64,000 nucleotides of DNA from Cocos nucifera (lineage: Eukaryota; Streptophyta; Magnoliopsida; Arecales; Arecaceae): assembly GCA_006176705.1 (NCBI GenBank), contig QRFJ01004930.1, positions 1 to 64,000 on the forward strand, read 5' to 3'. The position numbers and the translations under genes are program-made. The notes below the pieces were generated by a model, which saw nothing but the letters and a program-made list of their open reading frames with translations, did not search any database and was not told the origin of the DNA. Positions 33,741 through 44,639 of the stretch are shown in pieces (the first letter of the stretch is position 1; each line of letters opens with the position of its first letter).

Positions 33741-34446
33741 AATGCATGAGCAAGATCCCTTATGCTTTAGCAATAGGAAGTCTCATGTATGTCATGTTAT
33801 GTACACGACCTGATATAGCCCATGCTGTGAGTGTCACGAGCAGATATCAATCGAATCCAGATGAAGAACACTGGACTTCTATGAAATATCTCCTTAAGTA
33901 CTTGAGAAGAACTAAGGATATGTTGTTGGTTTTTGGTAATGGAGAACTCCAAGTCCAGGGGTATACAGACTCAAATTTTATGTCTGATATAGATGATCAA
34001 AAGTCGATATCTGATAGTCTGTTTGTATGTAATGGTGGTGTTGTCAGTTGGAAGAGTTCCAAGCAGACAGTGATAGCAGATTCCACCATGGAAGCTGAGT
34101 ACATCACTGCGTTAGAAGTTGCAAAGGAGGCATTCTCGTGCAAGAAATTCACCATAAAAATTGGAGTGATGCCTTCAGATGCCATTCCTCTCTACTGCGA
34201 CAATAATGGCACCATAGCCCTTGCTAAGGAGCCAAGGTCTCACCAGAAATTCAAGCACATCGAGCAGTGATATCACCTCATCCACGATTACCTTGGGAAG
34301 GGTTATGTCAAGGTCAAGAGAGTCAACTTCGAAGACAATGCAGCAGACCCACTCACAAAGCCATTGGGCCAGTAGAAGATCGAAACCCACCTTGAGAAGA
34401 TGGGACTTAGATTTGTAGCCAATTGGCTTTAGGTCAAATGAGAGTT
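33741..34446 (+). pseudogene. Copia RNase H domain and 3' end, A dimer copy 2
   Basis: Open from 33653 to 34270: SKIPYALAIGSLMYVMLCTR, DIAHAVSVTSRYQSNPDEEH, GYTDSNF (the usual GYTDSDF), VSWKSSKQTVIADSTMEAEY with the catalytic Glu, and LYCDNNGTIALAKEP. A stop then replaces Arg in HIEQ-stop-YHL. The reading frame ends near NWL, followed by the purine tract AAATGAGAGTT at 34436-34446, adjacent to LTR 3. Confidence 0.9.
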
Positions 34447-34518
34447 TGTTAGATATGTGTGCCCTATAAGCCAGAATTGGCTAACACTTATAATACACAT
34501 CTAAGGATTTTTCCTTCA
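34447..34518 (+). repeat. LTR 3 of the A dimer, internally deleted to 72 bp
   Basis: Contains the first roughly 60 bp of the family LTR (TGTTAGATATGTGTGCCCTA through ACACATCTAAGG) fused to its last bases (ATTTTTCCTTCA), then the AACCT target copy. About 2.2 kb of LTR is missing; both outer ends are intact. Confidence 0.88.
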
Positions 34519-34906
34519 AACCTAACAATTCGGGCAGGCCGATTAGCCAAGAATCAACTCTATTTTGATTTTTGTTAAAGACATGGACTTGACTAACTAT
34601 AACTATTGTAATTGATCTAGAGAATCTTTGACCTAATCTAAGACAACTTTTAATTAGATTTAGTCAATTCTCTAATTAAGTCCATTCTTTAATCTAACCT
34701 TAGGTCTAACCCAATTAATGGACCTAATTTTTTCTAACCGATTAACCCAAGTATTATGAATTTTTATCTTAGGATCTTCAATTCATAATTCTAGATCCTA
34801 ATCAAACAACTCTTAATTCTTAATTAAGTTTTGGACTAAGGGTTGGGGTTTGGCATTTTGAAAATAATTTTTATGTTTATAAAATATTTTTATTACATGG
34901 TTCTAC
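34519..34906 (-). other. B-minus leader, continuation across the A dimer insertion
   Basis: In reverse complement this matches the B-plus leader (about 57480-57860). Both have TAAAGACATGGACT, GACCTAATCTAA and CATTTTGAAAATAATTTTT in the same order. The match fades near 34880, where the Athila-like LTR follows at 34907. Confidence 0.8.
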
Positions 34907-36512
34907 TGATAATTACTCTAAATGCACCAATAAAAGTATTAATTTATAAATTAATATTAATTTATAAATTAATTTATCTTTATTTTTTAGAATTAATATT
35001 TTTATTTATTATTTTTAGAAAATATGATCATAAATAAAAAAAGCTTATTTTTTTTTATTCAAATAAAATAAATTTAGAGCGAATCGAATGTAAATTGGAT
35101 ATGCTATAAATTTTCAAAAGAAAAAATAAAATAAAAAATGGCTTAGCTGGCCCGCCTAGCCCAGTCGGTGCATCCAGCCTAGCTGACGCGATCAGCCCAA
35201 CCTGCATGCCCAAGCCAGAGCGACCCAGCCCATGCACTAGCAAGCCATCCAGTGCCGACCCACCCCCGCATGCCGCTGATGTCAGGCTGACATCAGAAAA
35301 CCATGCGGCTCACCGTGGGCCACTTAGCAAGGGTATTCTGATCATTTCCCATGCAAGCTGCATGCTGATTTACTAGAGTCTTTGGTAAGCTTGGTCTACA
35401 CGGTCCATAGGAATAGTAAACATGCGATCCAATGGTCTTGGTTGCTACTGGTCAAGATCGGATGGTTGTGGTGTTTTCTTATTCTGATTAAGAATCCAGA
35501 CTCCTTTATGTGATACAATGGTCATGAACCCTCCAAGCTTTGATCCAATGGCTAGATCATGCCCAAAATTCAATTCGATGGTTAACAAACATGATCTAGC
35601 CAGATCATGCCCAAAAGCCTCTTAGAGTGCAATTTGATGGCTCAAATCTTCCAGATTAAAGCAATCTAATGGTCAGAATTTATTTTGATTGAAATTGGGC
35701 TGATTAACAAGCTTTTTTTGGTATTTTTTTGATGCATTGGATTCCTATCTGATGGTTGGAAGATGCAGAACTCACCCAAAAAACCAGAACATGACCCAGG
35801 AAGAGTTTTAAAGCAATTAACACTCAGATTTCTCTACAAAACAATGATCTATAGTCTATCTTAATCTCGTATTGCCTGATAGCAAAGGTTCCATCCATCC
35901 AATATCTATTTAAAGGACCCTAGGCAAAGGTTTCTAGTATCTTCAATCAAAAAAAAGCTATGGTACAAGGTAGAGGCCAAGCTTAGGATTCGTGGTTGCT
36001 TTGAGACAAACGGTGCCGAGAGAAAGAGCTGGTCTTCTACACCATCTTAACGCCAACGTTGATCTAAGATCGAGATCACTTGTTCTAGTTTTTATTATCT
36101 TTTCTTGTTCTTTTAATTTCATGTATTTAATTTTTAAACTTTTAAATTAATGTAAATTTTATTTTCATGCTCTTTAAATTTCATGTTCTTTACTTTTATT
36201 GCAAATTTATTTTTATGCAAGTAGATGCTAAGATATAAATAATAGATCTTAGTACCAAATTTATTTTTCTACATCATTTAAATTTTTACTATTTAATTTT
36301 ATGTAATTTTAATTTTAATTTTAATTTTAATTTTTTAACTTTAATTTTATTTTTAATTTTTTTTATAAAAATCAAAGATTTTAAAATAAAAGCATTGCCT
36401 TTTCTGTGAATTCGATCCGACTCACTACTTTTTACATATTTTTAGTTATTTTAAGAAGTCAAAAATAAATTGATAAATACAATATCTTAACGACAACATC
36501 GTGGTCTTATCA
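34907..36512 (+). repeat. 5' LTR of the Athila-like gypsy element (1606 bp)
   Basis: Starts TGATAATTACTCTAAATGCA and ends CGTGGTCTTATCA. These ends match the two ends of the solo LTR at 53332-54984 in reverse (TGATAAGTACC and TTCCTATCA). A TATTTAAAGGACCC block, possibly the promoter, is shared by both. Confidence 0.88.
35907..35914 (+). promoter_or_regulatory. Possible TATA box of the Athila-like LTR
   Basis: TATTTAAA in the context ATCTATTTAAAGGACCC. The solo LTR keeps ATCTATTTAAGGACCCC on the minus strand (about 53915-53932), so the block is conserved between copies. Confidence 0.45.
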
Positions 36513-36535
36513 AGTTTTTGGCATCATTGTCGAAA
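36513..36535 (+). other. Primer-binding region of the Athila-like element
   Basis: AGTTTTTGGCATCATTGTCG resembles the Athila consensus TTTTTGGCGCCGTTGCCGGG, as I recall it complementary to tRNA-Asp. The differences are mostly C-to-T/G-to-A changes. Confidence 0.75.
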
Positions 36536-37780
36536 AAAATACGAGCATTATTATAAATAAATTTTTAATTTTCTTTTTTGTAAATATTGATTACTAACTT
36601 TTGTTGTTTATTTTGTAGAAAAAAAAGAAGAAAAGGAGCAAAAAAAATTAGGGCAAGGAGGAAAACTTCCAAGTTTGCTTGGTGAGATCAATCCTAACCC
36701 CAGATCCTTTATTTATATTATTTTTAAATTAATTTAAAAAATATCCACTTAAACCTAATAAAAGCTTCATGATAAGAGTAAAAACTCTCATTATTTAGAG
36801 CATCCATCATATTAGTTTTATTTTTATTTTTTATTTTTGGTGATCGCTGGAGATAAGGTAAGCCTTTAAAGTTTAATTAGTTTCATGCACCTAATTTAGT
36901 TGCATAGAACCCCTTATCTGAAAGTGATTGTGTATATTCATTTTAAAATCAATTTAAAGACAACACCCAATTAAACAAGATAAGAGGAAAATTTGATTAC
37001 CCTTTCTTAGCCCATAAACAACCAACCAGTATCTCGCATTGACTTAAGCCTTTAATTTAAAATCAATTAGACATCGATCCTAGGAACTCGAGCTCATTAG
37101 AACAAAAAATCCTAAAAGTTAGACCAGATAAGGATTAGTCAGTTTGACTAGTGTCTAAGGCAAGTCGTTCAAAAACTACTTTTCAAAGAAAGGTGGTCAC
37201 TTAATTGGTTCCATTAGCTTACCTGGCCAAGAAATTAGTATCTAAGAAAAGCAACAAGGAGACTCCTACTGACCTTACACTTTTTGGCCAGTTGAGTAGC
37301 TGATCTTATACTTGGAGGGTTTGAAGATGACCTTGATAGTTAGGAGCAGTCTAGATCTAGCATAATCCTAGTCAGGATTGATTGCCCAACTTGATTACTA
37401 ACTAAAATATCAAACCTAATCAAAACTAATTCTTCTCTCTCTCTCTCCTTAACTTTAGGACTCCTTAGGATCTCTTCTTTAGAACTGATCTTTTCTCTTT
37501 TTCTTCTCTTCTCTTCCAAATAAAATAAAATAAAAATAAAATAAAATAAAATAATAATAAATTAAATTAAATTAAACTAAATTAAAATAGTAAAATAATA
37601 AAATAATAACTAAAAAATAATAAAATCATTAAAAAAAATTTAAAAATAATAAAATAATAAAAATCTATAAAATCTAAAAAAGCATTTAGTTAGGGTTGCA
37701 CTAGTATATACATGATAAGAAATCACTTTTTTCGACCTAATTGAATCCAATCATAAAATTAAAAGGCTAATCCATATTAA
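36536..37780 (+). other. Leader of the Athila-like element with AT-rich simple repeats
   Basis: No gene. Contains a pyrimidine run (about 37435-37450 and 37490-37512) and a long (AAAAT/AAT)n simple-repeat block at about 37515-37680. Confidence 0.7.
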
Positions 37781-39264
37781 ATTAAATAATTAAATAGCTG
37801 GAAATCCTGCATAACCATCTAGATAAATGAAGAAATATTTTATTTCTTCCACCTATAATCCATCAACTTGTATCCAATTACCTGATATCCATGCTACCCG
37901 CTATGAGATCAAATCGACTATAATCCAGATGCTCCCATCTGTTAATGAGAATACCAATGAAGATCCTTATAAGTATCTGAATGAATTTTAAAAAATCTAC
38001 TCTATGATGAAAATTTAAAATTTAACTAATGAAGCCCTTAGACTGACCTTATTCTATTTTTCACTAAAAGATAAAGCCAAGTACTGGTGGCATAGTACAA
38101 TAGCGAGATCAATCAAAACTTAGGCTGAATTATAATATAAATTTATTAAAAAATTTTATCCCATAGGTCGAACCATCACCATGAGATGAGCCATCACTAG
38201 ATTTGCTCAGCTTCTAGGAGAACAAATTCACGAGTCATGAGAGAGACTTAAGAAACTTCTTAAAAAATGCCCACACCATGGTCTATTTAAAGGCAAATTG
38301 TTCAAGCTTTTTATGAGAATTTAAGAGATCAATCTAGATCAATGGTAGATGCATCTGATGGAGGTGCATTCATGAGCAAAAGTGAGGATGAAGCCTATAC
38401 CTTTTTTAAAATCTTGAGTGAAAGCTTAATTAATCATGCTTCGTTATTGTTCTACTAAAAACACGCAGAAATCTATGATCCAGAATCTAGTTCTAAAACT
38501 AACTTATATCTGATAAATAAAGTGGACCTACTTGTCCAGAAATTAGATCAACTTCTAATCCTAGGTCAACAATCTCCTGCGCAATACATATCACCTCTAA
38601 TTATCAGGAGATTTGTTCAATTTGTGCTAGCCTAGCCCATCATGGGAGTGAATGTTCCACGACTGCATAATTTCTATCTTTTATCCAAGAATAAGTCTAA
38701 GCTATGCAAGGCTACTCCAAACTGATTAATAATCCATTTTTAAATTCATATAACATAGGTTGGAGGAATCATCCTAATTATTCTTGGATACCTCAATAGA
38801 CTTAGGCTCAAACCCAAATTTTATCTATATAGAACTATCAAAATAGGCTCCAATATCAAAACTATGTCTATAACAAAGATCAGTCTAGTCAGTCTTTTCA
38901 GCCACTGCATTATAATCAACCCTACTACCCACCTCCTCAACAGACCAATCTAGCCGATGATAGATTTAATCAACTACAATAATTAATTCTGACTCAACAA
39001 TAATCGATTTTGACTCAACAACAATCCATCACCAGACTAGAAGCTCAAATAGGATAATTAGTTGAGTCTACCATAAGATGAGAACTAGGTCAATTATCGA
39101 GCCAATCGTCAACAAATCTTATAAACAACTCACTTAATATTTACCAACCACTTGAACTTAGTCATCAATCCAATGACCCACCTAAGAAACTATAATTTGA
39201 GAATGCCAATGTAATTTCTAAATTTAGAAGTGGTAGGATTCTTAAGGACCCACATCATGATCAG
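37781..39264 (+). pseudogene. Athila-type gypsy gag, N-terminal and capsid part, decayed
   Basis: Plus-strand fragments in one main frame: RYEIKSTIIQMLPSVN, NEDPYKYLNEF, the hallmark EALRLTLFYFSLKDKAKYWW (near 38025-38090), then ERLKKLLKKCPHHGLF (about 38245-38290). These match the retrotrans_gag (PF03732) order of Athila/Tat elements. Stops are frequent. Downstream (38500-39260) is a Gln/Tyr/Pro-rich region with no clear domain. Capsid protein in an active relative. Confidence 0.75.
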
Positions 39265-39804
39265 GTGAGTGAGGCTAGTACTGATGCTAGCCAAAATAAA
39301 AAGTTAGAAGAAGAGGTTAGTACTGAGACTAAGCACATAGAAGAACCTGAGCTCGAAACTGGTACTGATGCTGGTTCCAATGAGTCAGATGAAAGGAAGA
39401 AGAGAATGTATGATTTATCCAAGATCTATAAACCTAAAGTCCTATTTCCTTCAGCCCTAGAAGCTGGTTCTTCATGCAAAAAGCTACGGACATGCAATAA
39501 AGAGTTAATGGAGTTATTTAAGCAATATCATATTAATTTACCTCCAGAACTACCACCATCTTTAGTCACCCTTCCAGTATCCATTGCATCAAACTTATCT
39601 TCTAACCCAAAAGCTCAATTCATGAGTATTTTAAAAGAACAAATAAAAAAAATTCTTAACAAACAAGGGTCTGAGATTAGGGTCATAAATTATCTTCCCA
39701 TAATTAACAACAAATTTATCAATAAAGAGAAAACAAGCTATCTTTCTAAGATTGGCAATCTAAAATTATTAAAATTTGTCAATTCAGTATTTGACATGGG
39801 ATAG
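39265..39804 (+). CDS. Athila-type gag C-terminal ORF (179 codons), function unassigned
   Basis: An uninterrupted ORF in a decayed element. Residues 1-50 are acidic and Ser/Thr/Glu-rich. Residues 52-90 carry YKPKVLFPSALEAGSS then ELMELFKQYHINLPP, similar to the Athila PFPxAL...LFKQ-INLP block before the protease. The last part is Lys/Asn/Ile-rich with no recognised domain. The ATG at 39265 may be internal, since the gag frame could enter from upstream. It ends within 15 bp of the neighbouring LTR-like block, so the C terminus is probably not native. Confidence 0.6.
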   Translation: MSEASTDASQNKKLEEEVSTETKHIEEPELETGTDAGSNESDERKKRMYDLSKIYKPKVLFPSALEAGSSCKKLRTCNKELMELFKQYHINLPPELPPSLVTLPVSIASNLSSNPKAQFMSILKEQIKKILNKQGSEIRVINYLPIINNKFINKEKTSYLSKIGNLKLLKFVNSVFDMG

Positions 39805-39817
39805 ATAAGTTGCATTA

Positions 39818-41092
39818 TGTCTGGGTGGAGGAGACGATCTCGCCAATAAGACCTACATAACAAAGTCCAATCCAAAGGTAGATGGCTCTAGCATGAACCA
39901 CGTGGATCCTTTGATGGTCAAGTTAGCTTCTTGGCTAACAAGAATAGAATACACAGGAGATTAGAATGGAGAAGAGAGCTTAGAGAAGAAAACATATCTA
40001 GATGATTCCTTTTACAGACAGAGCTTATAACAAAATGATAGCGATAGTCATAACAAAATGTCAAAAGACCATTTGGGTGACTTGAAGTTTGTTATGGAGA
40101 GTGGGCTGTTATTTATCATGACTTGCTGATGATTGAGCATTATTTGCTAGAGTTTGTATGGAAGGTTGGAGGCTTTTGATCTAGGTTATGTAGTATTTAC
40201 ACTAAGATTTGAAACTAGAGGTTGGTCCAACTGAGCTTGAAGGTCGACTTTTAAGTTATGGATGATGAGCTCATAGATTAGGCTCAGAGTTTGAACCTCG
40301 ATGGAGCTATCTGGATAGCTTTCAGGAGCTTAGCCGTCTTCAAGGTCGATCGAGAGTGGGCATGGATACTCCGATTTAGAGGACTAGAGGCCAAAAAGGG
40401 ATGGCAGGTTCTTCAATAAGGACTGCGGTCAAGCTCTCTTAAGAAAGTTCGGTGGATATCCAAGGTCAACTTAAAGCTGAGATGGATGAGTACTAAGATT
40501 CATTGCTTATGAAATGACTATTGCTTATTCTAGATTGAAGATCGAACTTGTATTGGTAGCGAGGTCCACTTGTTGACTCAAGTTCATCCAGTCGAAGTCC
40601 TTGGTGTGAAATTGATGAGATCTACTATCTACAGAGTGAAGGAGTTTGATCGGCATCTAAGGTCGGCCACTAGTCAAGGTCGGGTAGTGCTAGTGTCCTA
40701 TATTCATGGGGCATCTGCTGCTTATTCTAAGCTTGGGATTGGAACCAGTCGAATAACAAACTGCTTTCACTATTCAAGCTCGTCGAGCCAAATTTCACAA
40801 TACGGTTTGGCAAGTTCTGTAGTTATCAGGAGGAATCTGGAAAGATTGTTGTTGAGAAGATCAACTGGTGCATAAGATCTGATATCGATAGAGGTTTCTG
40901 TCAATCCCAGAATGAGCTGCTCTTGAATGAAGCTCAGAGTTTAGTCGCATTTGGAGGCCGATCTTTCGAAATTCATCTGAACTAGGGGATCAACTTGATG
41001 GAGATTTAGACTTGGCCATCATGACTCTTGATGATGTTGTACCAAGGTCGGATTTCCTATTGGACTCAGCGGGAGCTATTTTACCCCCAACA
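39818..41092 (-). repeat. LTR-like block, possible solo LTR of an unassigned gypsy family
   Basis: Minus-strand start TGTTGGGGGTAAAATAGCTC and, at the other end, CTCCTCCACCCAGACA give TG...CA termini about 1275 bp apart. No coding domain inside (the 101-codon ORF at 40570-40875 has none). The 5-bp flanks, CATTA and CATAG, match at only 3 of 5, so a target duplication is not shown. The flanks also belong to different elements. Confidence 0.55.
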
Positions 41093-41471
41093 CATAGGAA
41101 TTTTAGATTTACATGTTGATCAAACACAAGCCTTTATTTTGTTCAAACTAATCTAAAACTTGTCAAAACAATCTCTATTTCACAATTGAAATACTTCCAT
41201 AAAAAAATATGTCAAATATAGAGATAAAATAGATTATAATCAGATTTTTAATTGAACAAAAATCTGCTGAAAATTTCTAGTAAAACAGATTTTTAACAGT
41301 CCTATTTTTAGAGGTTGTTTTGGATCTAAAAATTTGGTCAAAACCAGATGAAAAAATTATGAGAGAATCAAATTGAAACATACTTTGATCTCATGCAAAA
41401 ATTTTGATAAAAAATAGATCAGAGAAATATAGAAAAAAATCATGAAATATACTATGCATACATAAAAACTC
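41093..41471 (-). other. Leader fragment of copia element C
   Basis: Non-coding AT-rich sequence between the LTR-like block and the primer site of element C. By position it is the 5' leader of a minus-strand copia whose gag and pol are missing. Confidence 0.6.
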
Positions 41472-41483
41472 GCTCTGATACCA
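41472..41483 (-). other. Primer-binding site of element C
   Basis: Minus strand TGGTATCAGAGC, followed by GAG, two bases inside the LTR end. Confidence 0.9.
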
Positions 41484-41485
41484 AT

Positions 41486-42290
41486 TGAAGGAAAAATATG
41501 CATTTGGTTCGCAACCAAAAGCCAGAAGAAGGTAGATAAATTCCTTTTTTAAAAATTTTTCATATCAAATATGAAAGCATACCCTGATTTGCAGCAAAAG
41601 ATTTGATCAAGGTTGAGTTCCTAAAGATCATAGCTCTATGAGGTTTGGATGAGTAGACCCTCTACTTCACACGCATGCCAATCTCCGCAGGAAAGATGGA
41701 TGAAGATCCTAGAGGACTTTTTTAGGAGGGAAGGATAAGAACTTTGAGATCTAATCTGAAAGCCTTGAAGCTTCACACACCAAGGAGGAAGAGGGGAGCA
41801 TCACGCCTAGATCCCGCATCCCTATCCCAAGGGTCTCGCATCCACACCTCATAGATCCAGCATCCCCATTTCTCATTGATCCCGTGTCCCATCCCATAGG
41901 TCTAGCATCCACACCCCATGGGTCTCATGTTCCATGCCCAAATGCAATTCTCAAATACTTTTCAATGCCCCAATGGTCCCTCCTTATATAGATGAGAAGT
42001 CTTAAACCTAATCAAGTCCACATGAAATAGGAATCCTTCATCAAATCAAATTTGATGAGTCATAAGGGTCAAATCCTAGTCCAAATAGGAGACCCATGAG
42101 AGAAAAATTGGCACCACCTATTCTCTCCCTTTCTTTGTCACCACCCAAGGATAAGAACCTCCTCTTGGTTAGCCACAATGAGAGAGAAACCTAAGGAGAT
42201 TAGGGTTAGTGCACCATGTCCTATTTGATTTAGGTTTGGATCAAATTGAATCCAATTCAAGTCCAATTCGATCCAAATTTGAATAGACTA
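41486..42290 (-). repeat. 5' LTR of copia element C, first part
   Basis: Inner end CCTTCA on the minus strand beside the primer site. It is split at 42290 by the CACTA transposon and continues at 51593. It includes a repeated CATCCCCAT/CATCCACACC-CATGGGTCTC block (41810-41940) of loose tandem copies. Confidence 0.75.
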
Positions 42291-42319
42291 TACTACTATA
42301 GAAAAGATCTATGACAGTG
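42291..42319. repeat. Left terminal inverted repeat of the CACTA element
   Basis: Twenty-nine bases starting TACTACTATAGAAAAG. They match the reverse complement of 51561-51589 at 21 of 29 positions. The expected first base C is T. Confidence 0.85.
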
Positions 42320-42590
42320 ATTATTAATCGCTATTGTAACTCCAAAATCCAACAACCACTACCATAGCCCTAAAAATCATTGCCATAGGCTATAGTAGCA
42401 GTTAGTTAAACTCTGCTACTATGGTCATCGCCGTAGCTCTATGGCAGTGATTATTGCAGTTGTTGACCTATGGCAATGGTTTTCTAACCGCTACAATAGG
42501 TTATGACAGCAATTGGCATGTAACCTACAATAGTAGTTGGTATGCCTACAACAATGATTTTACAATCGCTGCCATGGCTTTTGAATAATA
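42310..42590. repeat. Left subterminal repeats of the CACTA element
   Basis: About a dozen degenerate copies in both orientations of a 14-bp motif close to CTATGGCAGCGGTT (CTATGACAGTGATT, CTATGGCAATGGTT, AACCACTACCATAG). In En/Spm such motifs bind the TNPA protein; that role is inferred here. Confidence 0.85.
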
Positions 42591-42745
42591 AAAAAAATAT
42601 AAAATTTTTATTTTTTATTTTTTTACTTGATAAATGCAGTTCAACATATAACACAAGAAAATATTATAAATATAAGAATATTTCTAAAATGCTCAAACTT
42701 TATTGTTGACTAAAATTTATTATAATATTTTTTAAGAAAAATACA

Positions 42746-44543
42746 TCAAAAGTCCTCTAAATTTACATCATCATCATCACCGAAAGATGGAGCACGAGTT
42801 GGAGGAGCTGGAGCTGGAGCCAGAGCTAGAGGAGCTAGAGCCGGAGCTAGAGCTAAAGGAGCTAGAGCTGGAATGCTGAACAACATGTCTTCAAGACCTA
42901 TGAAGTCAACTTCAAAATGCATGCTGAGCCTTGTCACCATGGCACTCAGGACTCCTTGTACCTGAGATGTGCGCTCCTCAGCCTGAGTAGTCCACTCCAT
43001 AATCTAATCTGCCTGCGCCCTCATCTAAGTTGCCTATGCCAACGCCTCCTCAAGCTGCTCCCGACTGATGACATCGAAAGCATGTGAAGAGATGCTCACC
43101 TCAGACTAGTAGCTCATCGACGTATGTTCGAGCCTGCATCAAATCCTCCCAGAGTGCTCAAGCCCCAAGACCTGAGATAGATGGTCATGGGGGTCAGAGG
43201 TGTCCGGGCCCTCGCTCGCGAGCGCATCTAACTGCTCCTATAATTATAAATTTAAATAAAATATTATAAAAAATACTATAATACTAATCATCCTAATATA
43301 TTTATTACTTATAAAAATCCTCTCGATTGCAGCATGCATCGGCCTGCTCTTCTTATCCGTACAACTGGATTGAAAGATCTCGCTATAGCTGGACATCATC
43401 CTATCTCTCATCAGCTATAACAATAGATCAATTTATTGGAATCATGAAAAAAATATCAATTTAATTTATTTAGTAAGATTCAAAATTTATTACCTTTCTA
43501 TGCATACGACTGGCCATAGATTCACGATCGAGAGTGTGCGTGTACTCCTGGACTGTCCGATTCTTTCGGTTCTGATGGGAGATAGCCTAACAAGTATTCA
43601 AATAAATAACAAGTATTTAAAAGTATTTAAATATAATTTTAAATATATTAAAAAATTTAAAAGTTAGAAATTAAATCTTGAACTTCTGGCTCCTCCAATG
43701 TCTAGCCATCCCCTCCCACTGAATCGAGAGATAGTCCTGTATCTAAGGAACAAGCTCTTTCGAAGTATCCCATCGGTGCTCGAGCCATCCTTTGTGGAGC
43801 TTGACTTTGTAGCCCCGGTACAACTTTCTAATCTTCTTCAGCGAATATCTCGAGCCCTCTCATGATCTGAAAAATCATACCTCTTCTGCACAGAGTTATC
43901 AAAAATCAGTTACAAAATTATTCTAAACAAATATAGTATAAATATATCAAATGCATAAATATAATTAAGATATACTTACCCAAATCTCCTCCCACACCTA
44001 GTTTCTGACACCAGCATCCATCATTCGTCAGTCTATGGGCAGTACCGAAATAATGTTGGATAGCCTCATAAGCACTCCAAAAAAAGAATGCATCTCCCAC
44101 ACGGTCTCTCCTACTACCCTCCCCTCTACATTATACTCCACCATCACCTAATGCTGGCGGTTTCATATATACAACAAACATGTGGAATCATGAAATGTCC
44201 TACTGGAGTGAAAATATGTTATACAAATATATAGGTGTACAATAACTATATAAATAAATAAATAACATAATAAAAACGTACACTCACTGGCCATGGGATC
44301 ATTCAATGTGGATGCCAATGAAGATTTATTGATAGGTGGAGCATGTGTTGGAGATGTGGTTGATGGTGGAGGCTCAGATGCCGATGGAGGAGTAGATGCC
44401 GGTAGAGAAGTAGATGTCAGTAGTCCCTAGGCAGCCAATGTGAAGGTGGATGGAGTATGCTCCGATTATGACTCAGATGCAGAGCTTCATGTAACCCGTT
44501 GAGAGGCGGGGGTGAAAGCTAGATGGCGTTTCAGTGCCATCAT
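42746..44543 (-). pseudogene. Second CACTA gene, plant transposase PF03004/TNPA-like, with probable introns
   Basis: Minus strand. The first exon starts at MMALKRHLAFTPASQRVTRS (ATG at 44543) and is Ser/Thr/Pro-rich. Later blocks include DSRMMDAGVRNWVWEE (near 44000), a segment near 43860-43700 with Trp and Phe spacing, AISHQNRKNRTVQEYTHTLD near 43590-43540, and a C-terminal exon at 43000-42746 with an Ala/Leu/Pro repeat ending GDDDDVNLEDF. The HQNRKNR...T-T-D-ES block is the signature of this family. AT-rich gaps between blocks look like introns. It would bind subterminal repeats or assist excision. No clean full-length frame is visible. Confidence 0.65.
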
Positions 44544-44639
44544 GACCTGCAACATTAATGAACATTAACTAATATAACATGTTGAACAATGATATTAGTA
44601 GAGCATCAATAAATAGACTATAACATTTATATCAGAATG

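Larger units (their letters stand above)
18353..34518 (+). mobile_element. Family A copia tandem dimer: LTR-internal-LTR-internal-LTR(deleted)
   Basis: Three LTR units in the same orientation (18353-20634, 26391-28615, 34447-34518) separate two colinear internal regions, each starting with a tRNA-Met primer site and running gag-PR-INT-RT-RNase H. The flanks AATCT (18348-18352) and AACCT (34519-34523) are a probable 5-bp target duplication with one later change. B-plus has GATCAACCT at the equivalent place, and the two flanks join to give the B leader. The pair therefore behaves as one insertion unit with a shared middle LTR, as expected from LTR-LTR recombination. Confidence 0.9.
34907..39817 (+). 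mobile_element. Ty3/gypsy Athila-like element (5' LTR, leader, gag; pol absent)
   Basis: A 1.6-kb LTR, a primer region of the form TTTTTGGC-CC-TTG-CG, a long AT-rich leader and a decayed plus-strand Athila-type gag. It ends near 39817, where an unrelated LTR-like block begins. No RT, integrase or 3' LTR. A related solo LTR lies at 53332-54984. Confidence 0.82.

Noticed and set aside
37515..37680. AT-rich tract as replication origin or matrix attachment region
   Set aside because: Only simple-repeat composition supports it; no motif evidence beyond AT richness.
40570..40875. 101-codon plus-strand ORF
   Set aside because: It lies within an LTR-like block and has no domain; a chance frame.
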